Part shown: positions 28,010 through 38,542 of the stretch, in pieces
Position numbering within the stretch: position 1 is the stretch's first letter
Layout of the letters: each line of letters begins with the position of its first letter
Assembly (NCBI GenBank): GCA_021811085.1
Contig: JAJZPQ010000013.1
Coordinates: 1-64,000, forward strand
DNA: 64,000 nucleotides
From: Pseudomonadota bacterium
GTDB taxonomy: Bacteria; Pseudomonadota; Gammaproteobacteria; Burkholderiales; SG8-39
Direction: 5' to 3'
Translations under genes and position numbers: made by a program
The notes under the pieces: generated by a model
The model's database searches: none
Seen by the model: the letters and a program-made list of their open reading frames with translations, nothing else
Told to the model about the DNA's origin: nothing

Positions 28010-29219
28010 ATCATGTCAAAAGCTAAATTTGAGCGCACGAAGCCGCACGTGAACGTAGGGACGATAGGGCACGTGGACCATGGGAAGACGACGCTGACGG
28101 CGGCGATCACGTTGGTGATGAGCAGGAAGTTTGGTGGAGAGGCGAAGGCCTACGACCAGATTGACTCGGCGCCGGAGGAGAAGGCGCGGGGGATCACGAT
28201 CAACACGGCGCACGTGGAATACGAGACGACGAAGCGGCACTATGCGCACGTGGACTGCCCGGGTCATGCGGACTACATCAAGAACATGATTACGGGTGCG
28301 GCGCAGATGGACGGGGCGATTCTGGTGGTATCGGCCGCGGACGGTCCGATGCCGCAGACGCGGGAACACATTCTGCTGGCGCGGCAGGTCGGTGTGCCTT
28401 ACATCATTGTTTACATGAACAAAGCTGACTTGGTGGACGACAAGGAGCTGCTCGAGCTGGTGGAGATGGAAGTGCGCGAGCTCTTGTCCAAGTACGAGTT
28501 TCCTGGCGACGACACGCCGATCATCATCGGCTCGGCCCTGAAGGCGCTCGAAGGCGACAAGAGCGACATGGGCGAGGGCTCGATATTCAAGCTGGCCGAT
28601 GCGCTGGATTCGTACATTCCTGAGCCCAAGCGGGCGATCGACGGTCCGTTCCTGATGCCGGTGGAGGACGTGTTCTCGATCTCCGGGCGCGGCACGGTGG
28701 TGACCGGGCGGGTGGAGCGCGGGATCGTGAAGGTGGGCGAAGAAATCGAGATCGTGGGTCTGAAGCCGACGCTGAAGACGGTGTGCACGGGCGTGGAGAT
28801 GTTCAGGAAGCTCCTGGACCAGGGTCAGGCGGGGGACAACATCGGGGTGCTCCTCAGAGGCACCAAGCGCGAGGAAGTCGAGCGCGGGCAGGTGTTGGCC
28901 AAGCCGGCGAGCATCACGCCGCACACGAAGTTCGAGTGCGAGGTGTACATCCTGTCCAAGGACGAGGGCGGGCGGCACACGCCGTTCTTCCCGGGGTACC
29001 GGCCGCAGTTTTATTTCCGCACGACGGACGTGACCGGGAGCTGCGAGCTGCCGGCGGGGGTGGAGATGGTGATGCCTGGGGACAACGTGAAGATGGTGGT
29101 GACGCTGATTGCGCCGATCGCGATGGAGCAGGGCTTGCGCTTTGCGATCCGCGAGGGCGGGCGCACGGTCGGTGCCGGTGTGGTTGCCAAGGTGATCGAG
29201 TAAGGATTAGAGACTGGAG
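28010..29219. repeat. Copy 2 of the 1210-nt perfect direct repeat (tuf)
   Basis: The partner of 8331-9540 in the same orientation, with about 18.5 kb between copies. Recombination between them could delete or amplify the intervening rpoBC block, so the pair is also an assembly hazard. Confidence 0.9.
28013..29203 (+). CDS. tuf: Elongation factor Tu, copy 2
   Basis: 396 aa, identical to the copy at 8334, located in the str operon 12 nt after fusA and 31 nt before rpsJ. It has the same unusual G-ending codon preference as copy 1, contrasting with fusA immediately upstream. Two heptamers GATTAGA-GACTGGA follow the stop. Confidence 0.99.
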   Translation: MSKAKFERTKPHVNVGTIGHVDHGKTTLTAAITLVMSRKFGGEAKAYDQIDSAPEEKARGITINTAHVEYETTKRHYAHVDCPGHADYIKNMITGAAQMDGAILVVSAADGPMPQTREHILLARQVGVPYIIVYMNKADLVDDKELLELVEMEVRELLSKYEFPGDDTPIIIGSALKALEGDKSDMGEGSIFKLADALDSYIPEPKRAIDGPFLMPVEDVFSISGRGTVVTGRVERGIVKVGEEIEIVGLKPTLKTVCTGVEMFRKLLDQGQAGDNIGVLLRGTKREEVERGQVLAKPASITPHTKFECEVYILSKDEGGRHTPFFPGYRPQFYFRTTDVTGSCELPAGVEMVMPGDNVKMVVTLIAPIAMEQGLRFAIREGGRTVGAGVVAKVIE

Positions 29220-29234
29220 TCTCAAAGGACAAAT

Positions 29235-29543
29235 ATGCAAAGCACGAAAATCAGGATTCGACTCAAGGCGTTCGACTACCGTCTGATCGATCAGTCGGCG
29301 CTGGAGATCGTTGACACCGCGAAGCGCACCGGCGCCGTGGTCAAGGGCCCCGTGCCCCTGCCCACCCGCATCGAGCGCTTCGACGTGCTGCGTTCACCGC
29401 ACGTGAACAAGACCTCGCGCGACCAGTTCGAGATCCGTACGCACCTGCGGCTGATGGATATTATCGACCCCACCGACAAGACCGTGGACGCGCTGATGAA
29501 GCTGGACCTGCCGGCCGGGGTGGACGTGGAGATCAAGCTGTAG
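29235..29543 (+). CDS. rpsJ: 30S ribosomal protein S10 / NusE
   Basis: 102 aa. It starts [19 protein letters not shown] and contains [23 protein letters not shown]10 is in the small-subunit head and, as NusE, takes part in antitermination with NusB. It follows tuf so closely that it probably lies in the same transcript, in contrast to E. coli where the S10 operon has its own leader here. Confidence 0.99.
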   Translation: MQSTKIRIRLKAFDYRLIDQSALEIVDTAKRTGAVVKGPVPLPTRIERFDVLRSPHVNKTSRDQFEIRTHLRLMDIIDPTDKTVDALMKLDLPAGVDVEIKL

Positions 29544-29561
29544 CGTTTGACCGTAATGCCG

Positions 29562-29590
29562 CGCGCACCGGCAAATAAATGCCGGGCGCG
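29562..29590 (+). promoter_or_regulatory. Stem-loop between rpsJ and rplC
   Basis: CGCGC(A)CCGGCA pairs with TGCCGGGCGCG as an 11-bp stem with one bulged A and the loop AATAAA. It sits in a 100-nt spacer, long for this operon, and could be an attenuator or protein-binding RNA. No U-tract follows directly. Confidence 0.5.
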
Positions 29591-29643
29591 ATGGATAATG
29601 GCCGGCCAATTGTAGTCGGTGCCTTTTAACGAAGGGAAAGAAG

Positions 29644-30327
29644 ATGAGCTTAGGATTAGTCGGTCGCAAGGTCGGCATGACCCGCGTATTCACGGACGAC
29701 GGTGATTCCGTCCCGGTGACCGTGGTGGACGTGTCCGACAACCGCGTGACCCAGATTAAGACCGCCAAGACCGACGGCTATGCCGCGGTGCAGGTGACTT
29801 TCGGCAAACGCCGCCCCGTGCGCGTGAACAAATCGGCTGCCGGCCATTTCGCCAAGGCCGCGGTCGAAGCCGGCCACACGCTGAAGGAATTCCGCGTCAC
29901 CGAAGAGCAGCTCGCCAGCCTCAAGGTCGGCGGCAAGGTCGGCGTGGACCTGTTTCAGGTGGGGCAAATGGTGGACGTGACGGGAACCTCGCAGGGCAAG
30001 GGTTTCTCCGGCGTCATCAAGCGCCATCATTTTTCCTCCAACCGCGCCAGCCACGGCAATTCGCGCTCGCATAACACACCCGGTTCGACCGGGCAGGCGC
30101 AGGATCCGGGCCGCGTGTTCCCGGGCAAGCGCATGGCGGGCCAACTCGGCAACGTCAAGCGCACCACGCAGGGCCTGGAGATTGTGCGCATCGATGCCGA
30201 GCGCCAGCTGCTGCTGATCAAGGGCTCGGTCCCGGGCAGCAAGGGCGGCGATTTGCTGGTGCATCCGGCCGCCAGGGCGCGCGCGAAGAAAGTCGCCGCA
30301 GCGCCGGCCAAGGGAGGTAAGAAATAA
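29644..30327 (+). CDS. rplC: 50S ribosomal protein L3
   Basis: 227 aa against about 209-215 typical. Starts [19 protein letters not shown]; the loop [20 protein letters not shown] reaches toward the peptidyl-transferase centre and contains the Gln that is methylated in E. coli. The extra residues are a C-terminal Ala/Lys tail. The TAA overlaps the rplD ATG by one base. Confidence 0.98.
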   Translation: MSLGLVGRKVGMTRVFTDDGDSVPVTVVDVSDNRVTQIKTAKTDGYAAVQVTFGKRRPVRVNKSAAGHFAKAAVEAGHTLKEFRVTEEQLASLKVGGKVGVDLFQVGQMVDVTGTSQGKGFSGVIKRHHFSSNRASHGNSRSHNTPGSTGQAQDPGRVFPGKRMAGQLGNVKRTTQGLEIVRIDAERQLLLIKGSVPGSKGGDLLVHPAARARAKKVAAAPAKGGKK

Positions 30328-30950
30328 TGGATCTGAAACTCATAGACGCCAAAGGTCAAGCGGCCTCCACCATGGCCGCCTCGGACGCGCTGTTCGGGCG
30401 CGACTACAACGAACCGCTGATCCATCAGGTGGTGACGGCTTATCAGGCCAATGCACGCCAGGGTACGCGCGCGCAGAAGGGCCGCAGCGAAATCGCCAAA
30501 TCTACGCGTAAGCCCTGGCGCCAGAAGGGCACCGGCCGCGCGCGTGCCGGTATGGCCTCGAGCCCGCTGTGGCGCGGCGGCGGCAGGATCTTCCCGTCCA
30601 GCCCGGAGGAGAATTTCACGCAAAAGCTGAACCGCAAGATGTATCGTGCGGGCGTCGCGTCGATTCTGTCGCAGCTCGCGCGCGAGGACCGCTTGAAGGT
30701 GGTCGAGAGCTTCGTCGTGGAAGCGCCGAAGACCAAGCTGTTCCTGCAGAAGGTGACCGACATGGGCGTCGCCGATTCCCTGCTGCTGATCACCGACGAG
30801 CTCGACGACAATCTGATCCTGTCCTCGAGAAACCTGCCCAACGTGCTGGTGCTGGAAGTGGCCGAGGCCGACCCGGTGTCGCTGATCCGCTACCAGAACG
30901 TGATCCTGACCCGCAAGGCGGTCAGCAAATTCGAGGAGATGCTGGGATGA
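30327..30950 (+). CDS. rplD: 50S ribosomal protein L4
   Basis: 207 aa. The exit-tunnel loop contains [15 protein letters not shown] and [13 protein letters not shown], both standard. In E. coli L4 represses the S10 operon at the leader; no matching leader was identified before rpsJ here. It overlaps rplW by 4 nt. Confidence 0.98.
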   Translation: MDLKLIDAKGQAASTMAASDALFGRDYNEPLIHQVVTAYQANARQGTRAQKGRSEIAKSTRKPWRQKGTGRARAGMASSPLWRGGGRIFPSSPEENFTQKLNRKMYRAGVASILSQLAREDRLKVVESFVVEAPKTKLFLQKVTDMGVADSLLLITDELDDNLILSSRNLPNVLVLEVAEADPVSLIRYQNVILTRKAVSKFEEMLG

Positions 30951-31288
30951 ACGCGCCACAAACGAGCAAGACCCCGGCGAAACCTGCAGTGAAAAACCCG
31001 CAACGCCTGATGCAGGTGCTGCTCGCGCCGCAGGTGTCGGAAAAGAGCACCTTCGTCGCCGAGAAGAACGAGCAAGTGGTGTTCCGCGTTGTCGGCAATG
31101 CGACCAAACCTGAAATCAAGGCCGCGGTCGAGCTGCTGTTCAAGGTCGAAGTCGAAAGCGTGCAGGTCGCCAACGTCAAGGGCAAGCAAAAGCGCTTCGG
31201 CAAGCTCTCCGGCCGGCGCAAAGACTGGAAAAAGGCATATGTATGCCTGAAGCCCGGCCAGGAAATCAACTTTCACGCGGCGGAGTAG
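30947..31288 (+). CDS. rplW: 50S ribosomal protein L23
   Basis: 113 aa from the ATG overlapping the rplD stop. The N-terminus has about 15 extra residues ([19 protein letters not shown]) before the conserved [16 protein letters not shown]. The conserved C-terminal part follows. L23 forms the docking site for trigger factor and SRP at the tunnel exit. Confidence 0.97.
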   Translation: MNAPQTSKTPAKPAVKNPQRLMQVLLAPQVSEKSTFVAEKNEQVVFRVVGNATKPEIKAAVELLFKVEVESVQVANVKGKQKRFGKLSGRRKDWKKAYVCLKPGQEINFHAAE

Positions 31289-31291
31289 AAC

Positions 31292-32119
31292 ATGGCACTC
31301 GTCAAAGTCAAACCCACTTCACCCGGCCGCCGCGCCCTGGTCAAGGTCGTCAACCCCGACCTGCACAAGGGCAAGCCGCATGCGCCACTGCTCGAGCCGC
31401 AGTCGAAGCGCGCCGGACGCAACAGCAGCGGCCACATCACCATGCGCCATCAGGGCGGTGGCCACAAGCAGCATTATCGAATTGTCGATTTCAAGCGCGC
31501 CAAGGACGGCATCGTGGCCAAGGTCGAGCGTCTGGAATACGATCCCAACCGCAGCGCCAACCTGGCGTTGCTGTGCTACACCGACGGCGAGCGCCGCTAC
31601 ATCATTGCCCCCAAAGGGGTGGCGGTGGGCGCGCAGCTCATGTCCGGCGCGGAAGCGCCGATCAAGCCGGGCAATACGCTGCCGCTGCGCAATATCCCGG
31701 TAGGCACCACCGTGCACTGCGTTGAGATGCTGCCCGGCAAGGGCGCGCAGATCGCGCGCGCGGCGGGCACTTCGGTGCAGTTGCTCGCGCGCGAAGGCAG
31801 CTACGCCCAGCTGCGCCTGCGCTCGGGTGAGGTGCGTAAAGTGCATATCGAATGCCGCGCCACCATCGGTGAGGTCGGCAACGAAGAGCATTCGCTGGAA
31901 TCGGTAGGCAAGGCCGGCCGCATGCGCTGGCGCGGCGTGCGCCCGACGGTGCGCGGCGTCGCGATGAACCCGATCGATCACCCGCACGGCGGTGGCGAAG
32001 GCAAGACTGCCGCCGGCCGGCATCCGGTCAGCCCCTGGGGCACGCTCACCAAGGGCTATCGCACGCGCAAGAACAAACGCACCAGCGGCATGATCATCAA
32101 TCGCCGTAACAAGAAATAG
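31292..32119 (+). CDS. rplB: 50S ribosomal protein L2
   Basis: 275 aa, standard. Contains [41 protein letters not shown] with the conserved His near the peptidyl-transferase centre, and a basic C-terminus. L2 is needed for subunit association and peptidyl transfer. Confidence 0.99.
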   Translation: MALVKVKPTSPGRRALVKVVNPDLHKGKPHAPLLEPQSKRAGRNSSGHITMRHQGGGHKQHYRIVDFKRAKDGIVAKVERLEYDPNRSANLALLCYTDGERRYIIAPKGVAVGAQLMSGAEAPIKPGNTLPLRNIPVGTTVHCVEMLPGKGAQIARAAGTSVQLLAREGSYAQLRLRSGEVRKVHIECRATIGEVGNEEHSLESVGKAGRMRWRGVRPTVRGVAMNPIDHPHGGGEGKTAAGRHPVSPWGTLTKGYRTRKNKRTSGMIINRRNKK

Positions 32120-32129
32120 AGGATAGGAC

Positions 32130-32444
32130 ATGGGACGTTCAGTCAAGAAAGGCCCGTTCGTTGACCACCATCTGGTGGACAAGGTGGAAAAGGTGCGCGG
32201 CAGCGGCGACAAGCGCCCGATCAAGACCTGGTCGCGCCGCTCCACCATCCTGCCGGATTTCGTCGGCCTGACCATCGCTGTGCATAACGGCAAGCAGCAC
32301 ATCCCGGTCTATATTTCCGAGAACATGGTGGGTCATAAGCTCGGCGAGTTCGCGCTCACCCGCACGTTCAAGGGCCACTCGGCCGATAGAAAAGTCGCAG
32401 CGCCCGGCGGCGGGACTCCCGCGCCGGCTGCGGCGAAGAAATAG
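32130..32444 (+). CDS. rpsS: 30S ribosomal protein S19
   Basis: 104 aa against about 91-92. The core starts [15 protein letters not shown] and reaches [15 protein letters not shown] as usual, then a Gly/Pro/Ala tail ending PAPAAAKK is added. S19 forms a complex with S13 at the A-site finger bridge in the head. Confidence 0.98.
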   Translation: MGRSVKKGPFVDHHLVDKVEKVRGSGDKRPIKTWSRRSTILPDFVGLTIAVHNGKQHIPVYISENMVGHKLGEFALTRTFKGHSADRKVAAPGGGTPAPAAAKK

Positions 32445-32455
32445 GAGTGACAGCC

Positions 32456-32857
32456 ATGCAAACCAGAGCAAGCTTGCGCGGTGTCCGCCTGTCGGCGCAG
32501 AAGGGACGGCTGGTCGCCGATCTGATCCGCGGCCTCGCGGTGGACAAGGCGCTCAACGTGCTGGCGTTCAGCCCGAAAAAGGGCGCCAAGATCATCAAGA
32601 AAGTGCTGGAATCGGCGATCGCCAATGCCGAGCACAACGACGGCGCGGACATCGACGAGCTGAAAGTGCAGACCATCTACGTCGAGCAGGGTGCAGCGCT
32701 CAAGCGCTTTCATGCACGTGCCAAAGGGCGCGGCAACCGCATCAACAAGCAGTCCTGCCATATATTCATCACGGTAGGCGACGAGGTCAAGGCAAAACGC
32801 AGCGCGGCCAAACCTGTAGCCAAAGCACGCGCGGCTGCTGCCGCGGCCAAAAACTAA
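32456..32857 (+). CDS. rplV: 50S ribosomal protein L22
   Basis: 133 aa from the ATG 8 nt after AGGAG; a GTG three codons upstream overlaps that Shine-Dalgarno and is rejected. The core [23 protein letters not shown] and [19 protein letters not shown] are typical; the last roughly 22 residues are an added Lys/Ala tail. The beta-hairpin lines the exit tunnel. Confidence 0.97.
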   Translation: MQTRASLRGVRLSAQKGRLVADLIRGLAVDKALNVLAFSPKKGAKIIKKVLESAIANAEHNDGADIDELKVQTIYVEQGAALKRFHARAKGRGNRINKQSCHIFITVGDEVKAKRSAAKPVAKARAAAAAAKN

Positions 32858-32866
32858 GGGACAGTC

Positions 32867-33781
32867 ATGGGACAAAAAATCCACCCGATCGGTTTCCGCC
32901 TCGCAGTCAACAAGAACTGGGGCTCGCGCTGGTTCGCCAACAGCAAGAACTTCGGCGCCATGCTCAACGAAGACCTGAAGGTACGTGACTATCTGAAGAA
33001 GAAGCTTGCGCACGCCTCGGTCGGCCGCGTGGTGATCGAGCGTCCGGCCAAGGACGCGCGCATCACCATCCACAGCGCCCGCCCGGGCGTGGTCATCGGC
33101 AAGAAAGGCGAGGACATCGAGGTGCTCAAGGCCGACCTGCGCAAGATGCTGGGCGTGCAGATGGTGCACGTCAACATCGAGGAGATCAGAAAGCCCGAGA
33201 TTGATGCGCAGCTCATCGCCGACTCGATCGCGCAGCAGCTGGAGAAGCGCATCATGTTCCGCCGCGCGATGAAGCGCGCCATGCAGAACGCGATGCGCCT
33301 CGGCGCGCAGGGCATCAAGATCGCGAGCTCGGGCCGGCTGAACGGCATCGAAATCGCGCGCAACGAGTGGTACCGCGAGGGCCGCGTGCCCCTGCATACG
33401 CTGCGCGCCGACATCGATTACGGTTTCGGCGAAGCCAAGACGACCTATGGCGTGATCGGCATCAAGGTGTGGGTGTACAAGGGCGAGACCGTGGGCAGGA
33501 ACGAGCAGCCGGTCGCCGTGCCCGGCTCTGCGCCGGAAGAAATGCCCGCGCCGAAGAAGGTGAGAAAAGCCCCGGCCCCGGCGGCGAGAACCGAGGCAGC
33601 GGCAGCCAAACCAGAAGGCGAGGCGAAGCCCAAGGCAACGACGCGCGCGCGCAAAAAGCCCGCAGCGGCCGATGCGCCCAATACCGAAGCTGCGGCCGAG
33701 GGATCAACCGGCGAAGCCGCCAAACCCGCAGCCAAGGCCAAGACCACGGTCCGGCGCGTGACGAAGAAGACAGGAGCGTAA
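32867..33781 (+). CDS. rpsC: 30S ribosomal protein S3 with long C-terminal extension
   Basis: 304 aa against about 210-233 in most bacteria. The core is intact: [18 protein letters not shown], the KH domain with [14 protein letters not shown], and [23 protein letters not shown]. After about residue 225 come some 75 residues of low-complexity Lys/Ala/Pro/Glu sequence. S3 lies at the mRNA entry channel and contributes helicase activity, so the tail would project near incoming mRNA. Confidence 0.97.
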   Translation: MGQKIHPIGFRLAVNKNWGSRWFANSKNFGAMLNEDLKVRDYLKKKLAHASVGRVVIERPAKDARITIHSARPGVVIGKKGEDIEVLKADLRKMLGVQMVHVNIEEIRKPEIDAQLIADSIAQQLEKRIMFRRAMKRAMQNAMRLGAQGIKIASSGRLNGIEIARNEWYREGRVPLHTLRADIDYGFGEAKTTYGVIGIKVWVYKGETVGRNEQPVAVPGSAPEEMPAPKKVRKAPAPAARTEAAAAKPEGEAKPKATTRARKKPAAADAPNTEAAAEGSTGEAAKPAAKAKTTVRRVTKKTGA

Positions 33782-33782
33782 G

Positions 33783-34196
33783 ATGCTTCAACCATCCAGG
33801 ACGAAATACCGCAAGCAGCAGAAGGGCCGCAACAAGGGCATCGCTACGCGCGGCAACAAAGTGTCATTCGGCGAATATGGGCTCAAGGCCATCGGCCGCG
33901 GCAGGCTGACCGCGCGCCAGATCGAAGCCGCGCGCCGCGCCATGACGCGCCACATCAAACGCGGCGGCCGCATCTGGATCCGGATTTTTCCGGATAAGCC
34001 GATTTCGCAGAAGCCGGCCGAGGTGCGCATGGGCAACGGCAAGGGCAATCCGGAGTATTTCGTGGCCGAAATCGTGCCGGGCAAGGTACTGTATGAAATG
34101 GACGGCGTGGACGAGGTGCTGGCGCGGCAGGCGTTCCGCCTCGCGGCGGCCAAGCTGCCGATCGCGACGGCCTTTGTCCACCGTTTAGTGGGGTAG
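33783..34196 (+). CDS. rplP: 50S ribosomal protein L16
   Basis: 137 aa, standard. Starts [19 protein letters not shown]; contains [25 protein letters not shown], including the Arg that is hydroxylated in E. coli. It positions tRNA in the A and P sites. Confidence 0.99.
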   Translation: MLQPSRTKYRKQQKGRNKGIATRGNKVSFGEYGLKAIGRGRLTARQIEAARRAMTRHIKRGGRIWIRIFPDKPISQKPAEVRMGNGKGNPEYFVAEIVPGKVLYEMDGVDEVLARQAFRLAAAKLPIATAFVHRLVG

Positions 34197-34200
34197 AGCG

Positions 34201-34395
34201 ATGAAACCGAGTGAACTGCGCGCCAAGGACGTGGCGCAACTGAACCAGGAATTGAACGATCTGCTGAAGGCGCAATTCAGCCTTCGCATGCAGGTCGCGA
34301 CCCAGCAGCTGACCAACAACAGCCAGCTGAAGAAGACCCGCCGCGACATCGCGCGGGTGCGCACCATCATTGCACAGAAGGCGGCAAGCAAATGA
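34201..34395 (+). CDS. rpmC: 50S ribosomal protein L29
   Basis: 64 aa; two helices with [20 protein letters not shown] and [14 protein letters not shown]. It lies at the tunnel exit beside L23. Its TGA overlaps the rpsQ ATG. Confidence 0.97.
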   Translation: MKPSELRAKDVAQLNQELNDLLKAQFSLRMQVATQQLTNNSQLKKTRRDIARVRTIIAQKAASK

Positions 34396-34673
34396 GCGAT
34401 ACCCAGACAGCCAAGGCAACCAAGGTCGTGCGCGCGCTGACCGGCCGCGTGGTCAGCGACAAGATGAACAAGACGGTCACGGTGCTGATCGAGCGCCGCG
34501 TGCGCCATCCTCTGGTGGGCAAGATCGTGACGCGCTCCAAGAAATACCACGCGCATTCCGAGAACAACGAGTACAAGGTCGGCGACCTGGTCATGATCGA
34601 GGAGACGCGGCCGATTTCCAAGACCAAGGCGTGGAAGGTCACGAAGCTGCTGGAGAAAGGCAAGAACATTTAA
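34392..34673 (+). CDS. rpsQ: 30S ribosomal protein S17
   Basis: 93 aa. The OB-fold core is [20 protein letters not shown] and [18 protein letters not shown]. The first ten residues (Thr/Ala/Lys) are a short extra N-terminus. It is the last gene of the S10 operon before the spc promoter. Confidence 0.98.
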   Translation: MSDTQTAKATKVVRALTGRVVSDKMNKTVTVLIERRVRHPLVGKIVTRSKKYHAHSENNEYKVGDLVMIEETRPISKTKAWKVTKLLEKGKNI

Positions 34674-34687
34674 GCCGGATAAATCCC

Positions 34688-34716
34688 TTGCCCCGGCAGC
34701 GGGACTCAGATATAAT
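34688..34716 (+). promoter_or_regulatory. Promoter of the spc operon (rplN)
   Basis: TTGCCC (34688-34693), 17-nt spacer and a perfect TATAAT (34711-34716). It lies in the 174-nt rpsQ-rplN gap, matching the classical S10/spc operon boundary. Confidence 0.75.
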
Positions 34717-34847
34717 CCACTGTTTTTCGCAGTACCGCTTCGCCCCAGGCTGGAGCGTTCACCCCGAACGGGTTCCAAGACTGGCCGCATGTCACGCGCA
34801 CTAGCAGGTGCGCCCGCAAGCGGTCCAAGTTGGAGAGGAAACAAACC

Positions 34848-35216
34848 ATGATTCAGATGCAAAGTGTATTGGATGTTGCCGACAATACCGGTGCGCGCGC
34901 AGTGATGTGCATCAAGGTATTGGGCGGCTCGAAGCGGCGCTATGCCGGCATCGGCGATGTGATCAAGGTCAGCATCAAGGACTGCGCTCCGCGTGGCCGC
35001 GTGAAAAAGGGCGAGATTTACAGTGCCGTCGTGGTGCGCACGGCCAAGGGCGTGCGCCGCGCCGATGGCTCGCTGATCAAGTTCGACACCAATGCCGCAG
35101 TGTTGCTCAACGCCAAGCTCGAGCCCATCGGCACGCGCATATTCGGGCCGGTGACGCGCGAGCTGCGCAACGAGCGCTTCATGAAGATCGTGTCGCTCGC
35201 GCCAGAAGTGTTGTAA
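34848..35216 (+). CDS. rplN: 50S ribosomal protein L14
   Basis: 122 aa, exact family length from the ATG 34848 with GAGAGG about 10 nt upstream. Starts [21 protein letters not shown] and contains [23 protein letters not shown]. It forms an intersubunit bridge. Confidence 0.99.
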   Translation: MIQMQSVLDVADNTGARAVMCIKVLGGSKRRYAGIGDVIKVSIKDCAPRGRVKKGEIYSAVVVRTAKGVRRADGSLIKFDTNAAVLLNAKLEPIGTRIFGPVTRELRNERFMKIVSLAPEVL

Positions 35217-35291
35217 CACACGGGTCGATGGAACAGGGGGGGCAGCCCCCTCGTAGCTTCCCCCCAGTCAGGATTATAGGAATCGAAGGCC

Positions 35292-35609
35292 ATGCAAAAG
35301 ATTCGCAAAGGTGACGACGTGATCGTCACCACCGGCAAGGATAAAGGCAAGCGCGGCACGGTGCTGCGCCGCGTCGACGACAAGCACCTGCTGGTCGAGG
35401 GCATCAACCGCGCGAAGAAGCACCAGAAGCCGAACCCGATGAAGAACCAGACGGGCGGCATCGTGGATATGGACATGCCGATCGACATCTCCAACGTGGC
35501 GCTGTTCAACCCGCAGACGCAGAAAGGCGACCGCGTCGGCTTCAAGACGCTGGAGGACGGACGCAAAGTGCGTATTTTCAAGTCCAATGGCGAAGTAGTG
35601 GACGCCTGA
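35292..35609 (+). CDS. rplX: 50S ribosomal protein L24
   Basis: 105 aa. The KOW motif [20 protein letters not shown] and [14 protein letters not shown] are typical. It is an early assembly protein at the tunnel exit. The 75-nt gap from rplN has a GC-rich inverted repeat of G and C runs. Confidence 0.98.
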   Translation: MQKIRKGDDVIVTTGKDKGKRGTVLRRVDDKHLLVEGINRAKKHQKPNPMKNQTGGIVDMDMPIDISNVALFNPQTQKGDRVGFKTLEDGRKVRIFKSNGEVVDA

Positions 35610-35622
35610 GAGAGAAAACGCT

Positions 35623-36162
35623 ATGGCACGCTTATACAGCTATTACAAAGAGACGGTAGTACCCGATATGGTGAAGAAGTTCGGGTACAAGACGACGATG
35701 CAGGTTCCGCGCATCGAAAAGATCACGCTCAACATGGGCGTGGGCGAAGCGGTCAACGACAAGAAGATCATGGACAACGCCGTCGGCGACATGACCAAGA
35801 TCGCCGGGCAAAAGCCGGTGGTCACGTTGTCGAAAAAGCCCATTGCCGGGTTCAAGATCCGCAAGGGTCTGGCGATCGGCTGCATGGTGACCCTGCGCGG
35901 GGCGCGCATGTACGAGTTTCTCGACCGGCTGGTCAGCATCGCGATCCCGCGCATCCGCGACTTCCGCGGTTTGTCGCAGCGCGCATTTGACGGCCGCGGC
36001 AATTACAACCTCGGCGTGAAAGAGCAGATCATTTTCCCGGAAGTCGAATACGATAAGATCGATGCCCTGCGTGGCATGAACATCAGCATCACCACCACTG
36101 CGAAGACCGACGAAGAAGCGAAAGCGCTGCTCGCGGCCTTCAAATTCCCGTTCAAGACCTGA
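35623..36162 (+). CDS. rplE: 50S ribosomal protein L5
   Basis: 179 aa. [32 protein letters not shown] and [18 protein letters not shown] are diagnostic. It binds 5S rRNA and contacts P-site tRNA in the central protuberance. Confidence 0.99.
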   Translation: MARLYSYYKETVVPDMVKKFGYKTTMQVPRIEKITLNMGVGEAVNDKKIMDNAVGDMTKIAGQKPVVTLSKKPIAGFKIRKGLAIGCMVTLRGARMYEFLDRLVSIAIPRIRDFRGLSQRAFDGRGNYNLGVKEQIIFPEVEYDKIDALRGMNISITTTAKTDEEAKALLAAFKFPFKT

Positions 36163-36173
36163 AGGATTGCGCC

Positions 36174-36479
36174 ATGGCAAAAACCGCAGTCATCAACCGC
36201 AACGAAAAGCGCCGCAAGACCGTGAAGAAATTCGAGGTCAAGCGTACCGCGCTGCTCGCCATCATCAACGATTTCAAGCAGCCCGAGGACGAGCGCATGG
36301 CGGCGCGTATGCAGCTGCAACGGCTGCCGCGCAACGCCAGCCCCACGCGCGTGCGCAACCGCTGCAAGCTGACGGGCCGGCCGCGCGGTGTGTACCGCAA
36401 GTTCGGTCTGGGACGCAACAAGCTGCGCGAGATCGCTATGCGCGGCGAGATTCCCGGCATGACCAAAGCCAGCTGGTGA
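36174..36479 (+). CDS. rpsN: 30S ribosomal protein S14 (zinc-free type)
   Basis: 101 aa long form that lacks the CxxC pair of zinc-binding S14. The C-terminus [21 protein letters not shown] is standard. It is located in the 3' major domain of the small subunit. Confidence 0.98.
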   Translation: MAKTAVINRNEKRRKTVKKFEVKRTALLAIINDFKQPEDERMAARMQLQRLPRNASPTRVRNRCKLTGRPRGVYRKFGLGRNKLREIAMRGEIPGMTKASW

Positions 36480-36492
36480 GAGGAGACAAAGC

Positions 36493-36888
36493 ATGAGCAT
36501 GAGTGATCCGATCGCCGATATGCTGACCCGTATCCGCAATGCGCAACTTGCGGAAAAGCTGTCGGTGGCGATGCCTTCGTCGCGCGTCAAAGCGTCCATC
36601 GCGCAGGTGCTGAAGGACGAGGGCTACATTGAAGAATTCAAGGTGCGCGACGAGGAGGGCAAGTCGGTCCTCGAGATCGCGTTGAAGTACTACGCCGGCG
36701 CGCCGGTGATCGAGACGATCGAGCGCGTGAGCCGCCCAGGGTTGCGCATATACAAAGGCCGCGACGACATTCCCAAGATCATGAACGGACTCGGGATCGC
36801 CATCGTCTCCACATCGAAGGGTGTGATGACCGACAGAAAAGCGCGCGCCACCGGAATCGGCGGCGAAGTGCTGTGCATCGTGGCTTAA
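36493..36888 (+). CDS. rpsH: 30S ribosomal protein S8
   Basis: 131 aa. [16 protein letters not shown] at the N-terminus and [20 protein letters not shown] at the C-terminus. S8 is a primary 16S binder and in E. coli the translational repressor of the spc operon, acting near rplE. Confidence 0.99.
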   Translation: MSMSDPIADMLTRIRNAQLAEKLSVAMPSSRVKASIAQVLKDEGYIEEFKVRDEEGKSVLEIALKYYAGAPVIETIERVSRPGLRIYKGRDDIPKIMNGLGIAIVSTSKGVMTDRKARATGIGGEVLCIVA

Positions 36889-36900
36889 GGGGACGCAATC

Positions 36901-37434
36901 ATGTCGCGAATCGGAAAGAACCCCATCGTTGTGCCCAAGGGCGTCGAAGTGACCGTTTCGGCCGACCAGGTCGCGGTCAAAGGGCCGCTGGGCACGCTGA
37001 CGCAGCGCTTGAACAGCGATATCAAGATTGAATGCGAAGGCGATCATCTGCGCTGTGTGGTGCAGAATGACTCGACCCGGGCCAATGCCATGTCCGGCAC
37101 CGTACGCGCCCTGGTGGCCAATATGGTCGAGGGCGTGACCAAGGGCTTCGAGCGCAAATTGGTCTTGGTCGGCGTCGGCTATCGCGCGCAGGCGCAGGGC
37201 GACAAGCTCAATCTTGCGCTCGGTTTTTCGCACCCGGTCGTGCACCAGATGCCAAAAGGCGTCAAGGTCGAGACCCCGACCCAGACCGAGATCATTCTTC
37301 GCAGCAACGACAAGCAGCAGGTCGGCCAAGTGGCCGCCGAGGTGCGTGCCTATCGCAGCCCCGAGCCTTACAAGGGCAAGGGTGTGCGCTACGCGGACGA
37401 GAAAGTGGTCTTGAAAGAGACCAAGAAGAAGTAA
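36901..37434 (+). CDS. rplF: 50S ribosomal protein L6
   Basis: 177 aa with the duplicated L6 fold. [16 protein letters not shown] at the start and [20 protein letters not shown] at the end are signatures. It lies near the sarcin-ricin loop and factor-binding site. Confidence 0.99.
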   Translation: MSRIGKNPIVVPKGVEVTVSADQVAVKGPLGTLTQRLNSDIKIECEGDHLRCVVQNDSTRANAMSGTVRALVANMVEGVTKGFERKLVLVGVGYRAQAQGDKLNLALGFSHPVVHQMPKGVKVETPTQTEIILRSNDKQQVGQVAAEVRAYRSPEPYKGKGVRYADEKVVLKETKKK

Positions 37435-37448
37435 GCGGAGCTAAAGCC

Positions 37449-37805
37449 ATGATAGATAAAAAAGAGGCGCGACTGCGCCGCGCACGTAGATCACGTGCCA
37501 AGATTGCCGAACTCAAAGCGGTGCGCCTCGCGGTGCACCGCACCAACAGCCACATCTACGCCCAGGTGATTTCCGCCTGCGGCACCAAGGTGTTGACCGC
37601 GGCCTCGACGCTGGAGAAGGAAGTGCGCGCGAGCATCGCCAATGGCGGCAACGTCAAGGCGGCCGAAGCCGTCGGCAAGCGCATCGCCGCCAAGGCGAAG
37701 CAACTCGGCATCGAGAAAGTGGCGTTCGACCGCGGCGGGCTGCAGTATCACGGCCGCGTCAAGGCGCTTGCCGAAGCGGCGCGCGAAGCCGGACTCAAGT
37801 TTTAA
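37449..37805 (+). CDS. rplR: 50S ribosomal protein L18
   Basis: 118 aa. [17 protein letters not shown] and the C-terminal [24 protein letters not shown] are diagnostic. It binds 5S rRNA with L5. Confidence 0.99.
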   Translation: MIDKKEARLRRARRSRAKIAELKAVRLAVHRTNSHIYAQVISACGTKVLTAASTLEKEVRASIANGGNVKAAEAVGKRIAAKAKQLGIEKVAFDRGGLQYHGRVKALAEAAREAGLKF

Positions 37806-37817
37806 TCGGGGACGAAT

Positions 37818-38351
37818 ATGGCGAAGATGCAAGGCAGGATGCAGGGCAAGATGCAGGGCCAGGACGATCGTGGTGACGGTCTGCGCGAGAAAATGGTTGC
37901 GATCAACCGCGTCACCAAAGTGGTGAAAGGCGGCCGCATCCTGAGCTTTGCCGCGCTTACCGTGGTGGGCGACGGCGACGGCGGTGTCGGCATGGGCAAG
38001 GGCAAATCGCGCGAAGTTCCGGTGGCCGTGCAAAAAGCCATGGAAGAAGCGCGGCGTAAAATGTTCCGCGTCAGTCTGAAGAACGGCACGCTGCACCACG
38101 CGGTGATGGGTCACCATGGCGCAGCCAAGGTCTACATGCAGCCGGCCTCCGAAGGTACGGGCATCATCGCCGGCGGCGCCATGCGCGCCGTGTTCGAGGT
38201 CATGGGCGTCACCAATGTGCTCGCCAAGTGCATCGGCTCGGGCAGCCCCTACAACGTCGTTCGCGCCACCCTGCAGGGTTTGAAGTCCATGAATACGCCG
38301 TCCGAGGTTGCCGCCAAGCGCGGCAAGTCGGTCGAAGAAATCACCGGTTGA
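37818..38351 (+). CDS. rpsE: 30S ribosomal protein S5
   Basis: 177 aa. The core [20 protein letters not shown] and [23 protein letters not shown] are typical. The N-terminus carries three near-repeats ([10 protein letters not shown], spaced by MQG) before the S5 domain, where most homologues are shorter. S5 supports decoding fidelity and mRNA unwinding at the entry channel. Confidence 0.98.
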   Translation: MAKMQGRMQGKMQGQDDRGDGLREKMVAINRVTKVVKGGRILSFAALTVVGDGDGGVGMGKGKSREVPVAVQKAMEEARRKMFRVSLKNGTLHHAVMGHHGAAKVYMQPASEGTGIIAGGAMRAVFEVMGVTNVLAKCIGSGSPYNVVRATLQGLKSMNTPSEVAAKRGKSVEEITG

Positions 38352-38359
38352 GGGCGATC

Positions 38360-38542
38360 ATGGCAGACAAGAAACTCAGAGTTACCCTGATGAAAAGCGT
38401 GATCGGCTGCAAGGCCGCACATCGCGCGACGGTGCGCGGGCTGGGCTTGAAGCGCATCAACCACACCGTGGAATTGCAGGACACGCCTGCGATCCGCGGC
38501 ATGATCAACAAGGTCTACTACCTGGTGAAGTGCGAGGCATAA
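38360..38542 (+). CDS. rpmD: 50S ribosomal protein L30
   Basis: 60 aa from the ATG 38360. [33 protein letters not shown] and [15 protein letters not shown] are the family signature. Its TAA is immediately followed by the rplO ATG. Confidence 0.98.
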   Translation: MADKKLRVTLMKSVIGCKAAHRATVRGLGLKRINHTVELQDTPAIRGMINKVYYLVKCEA

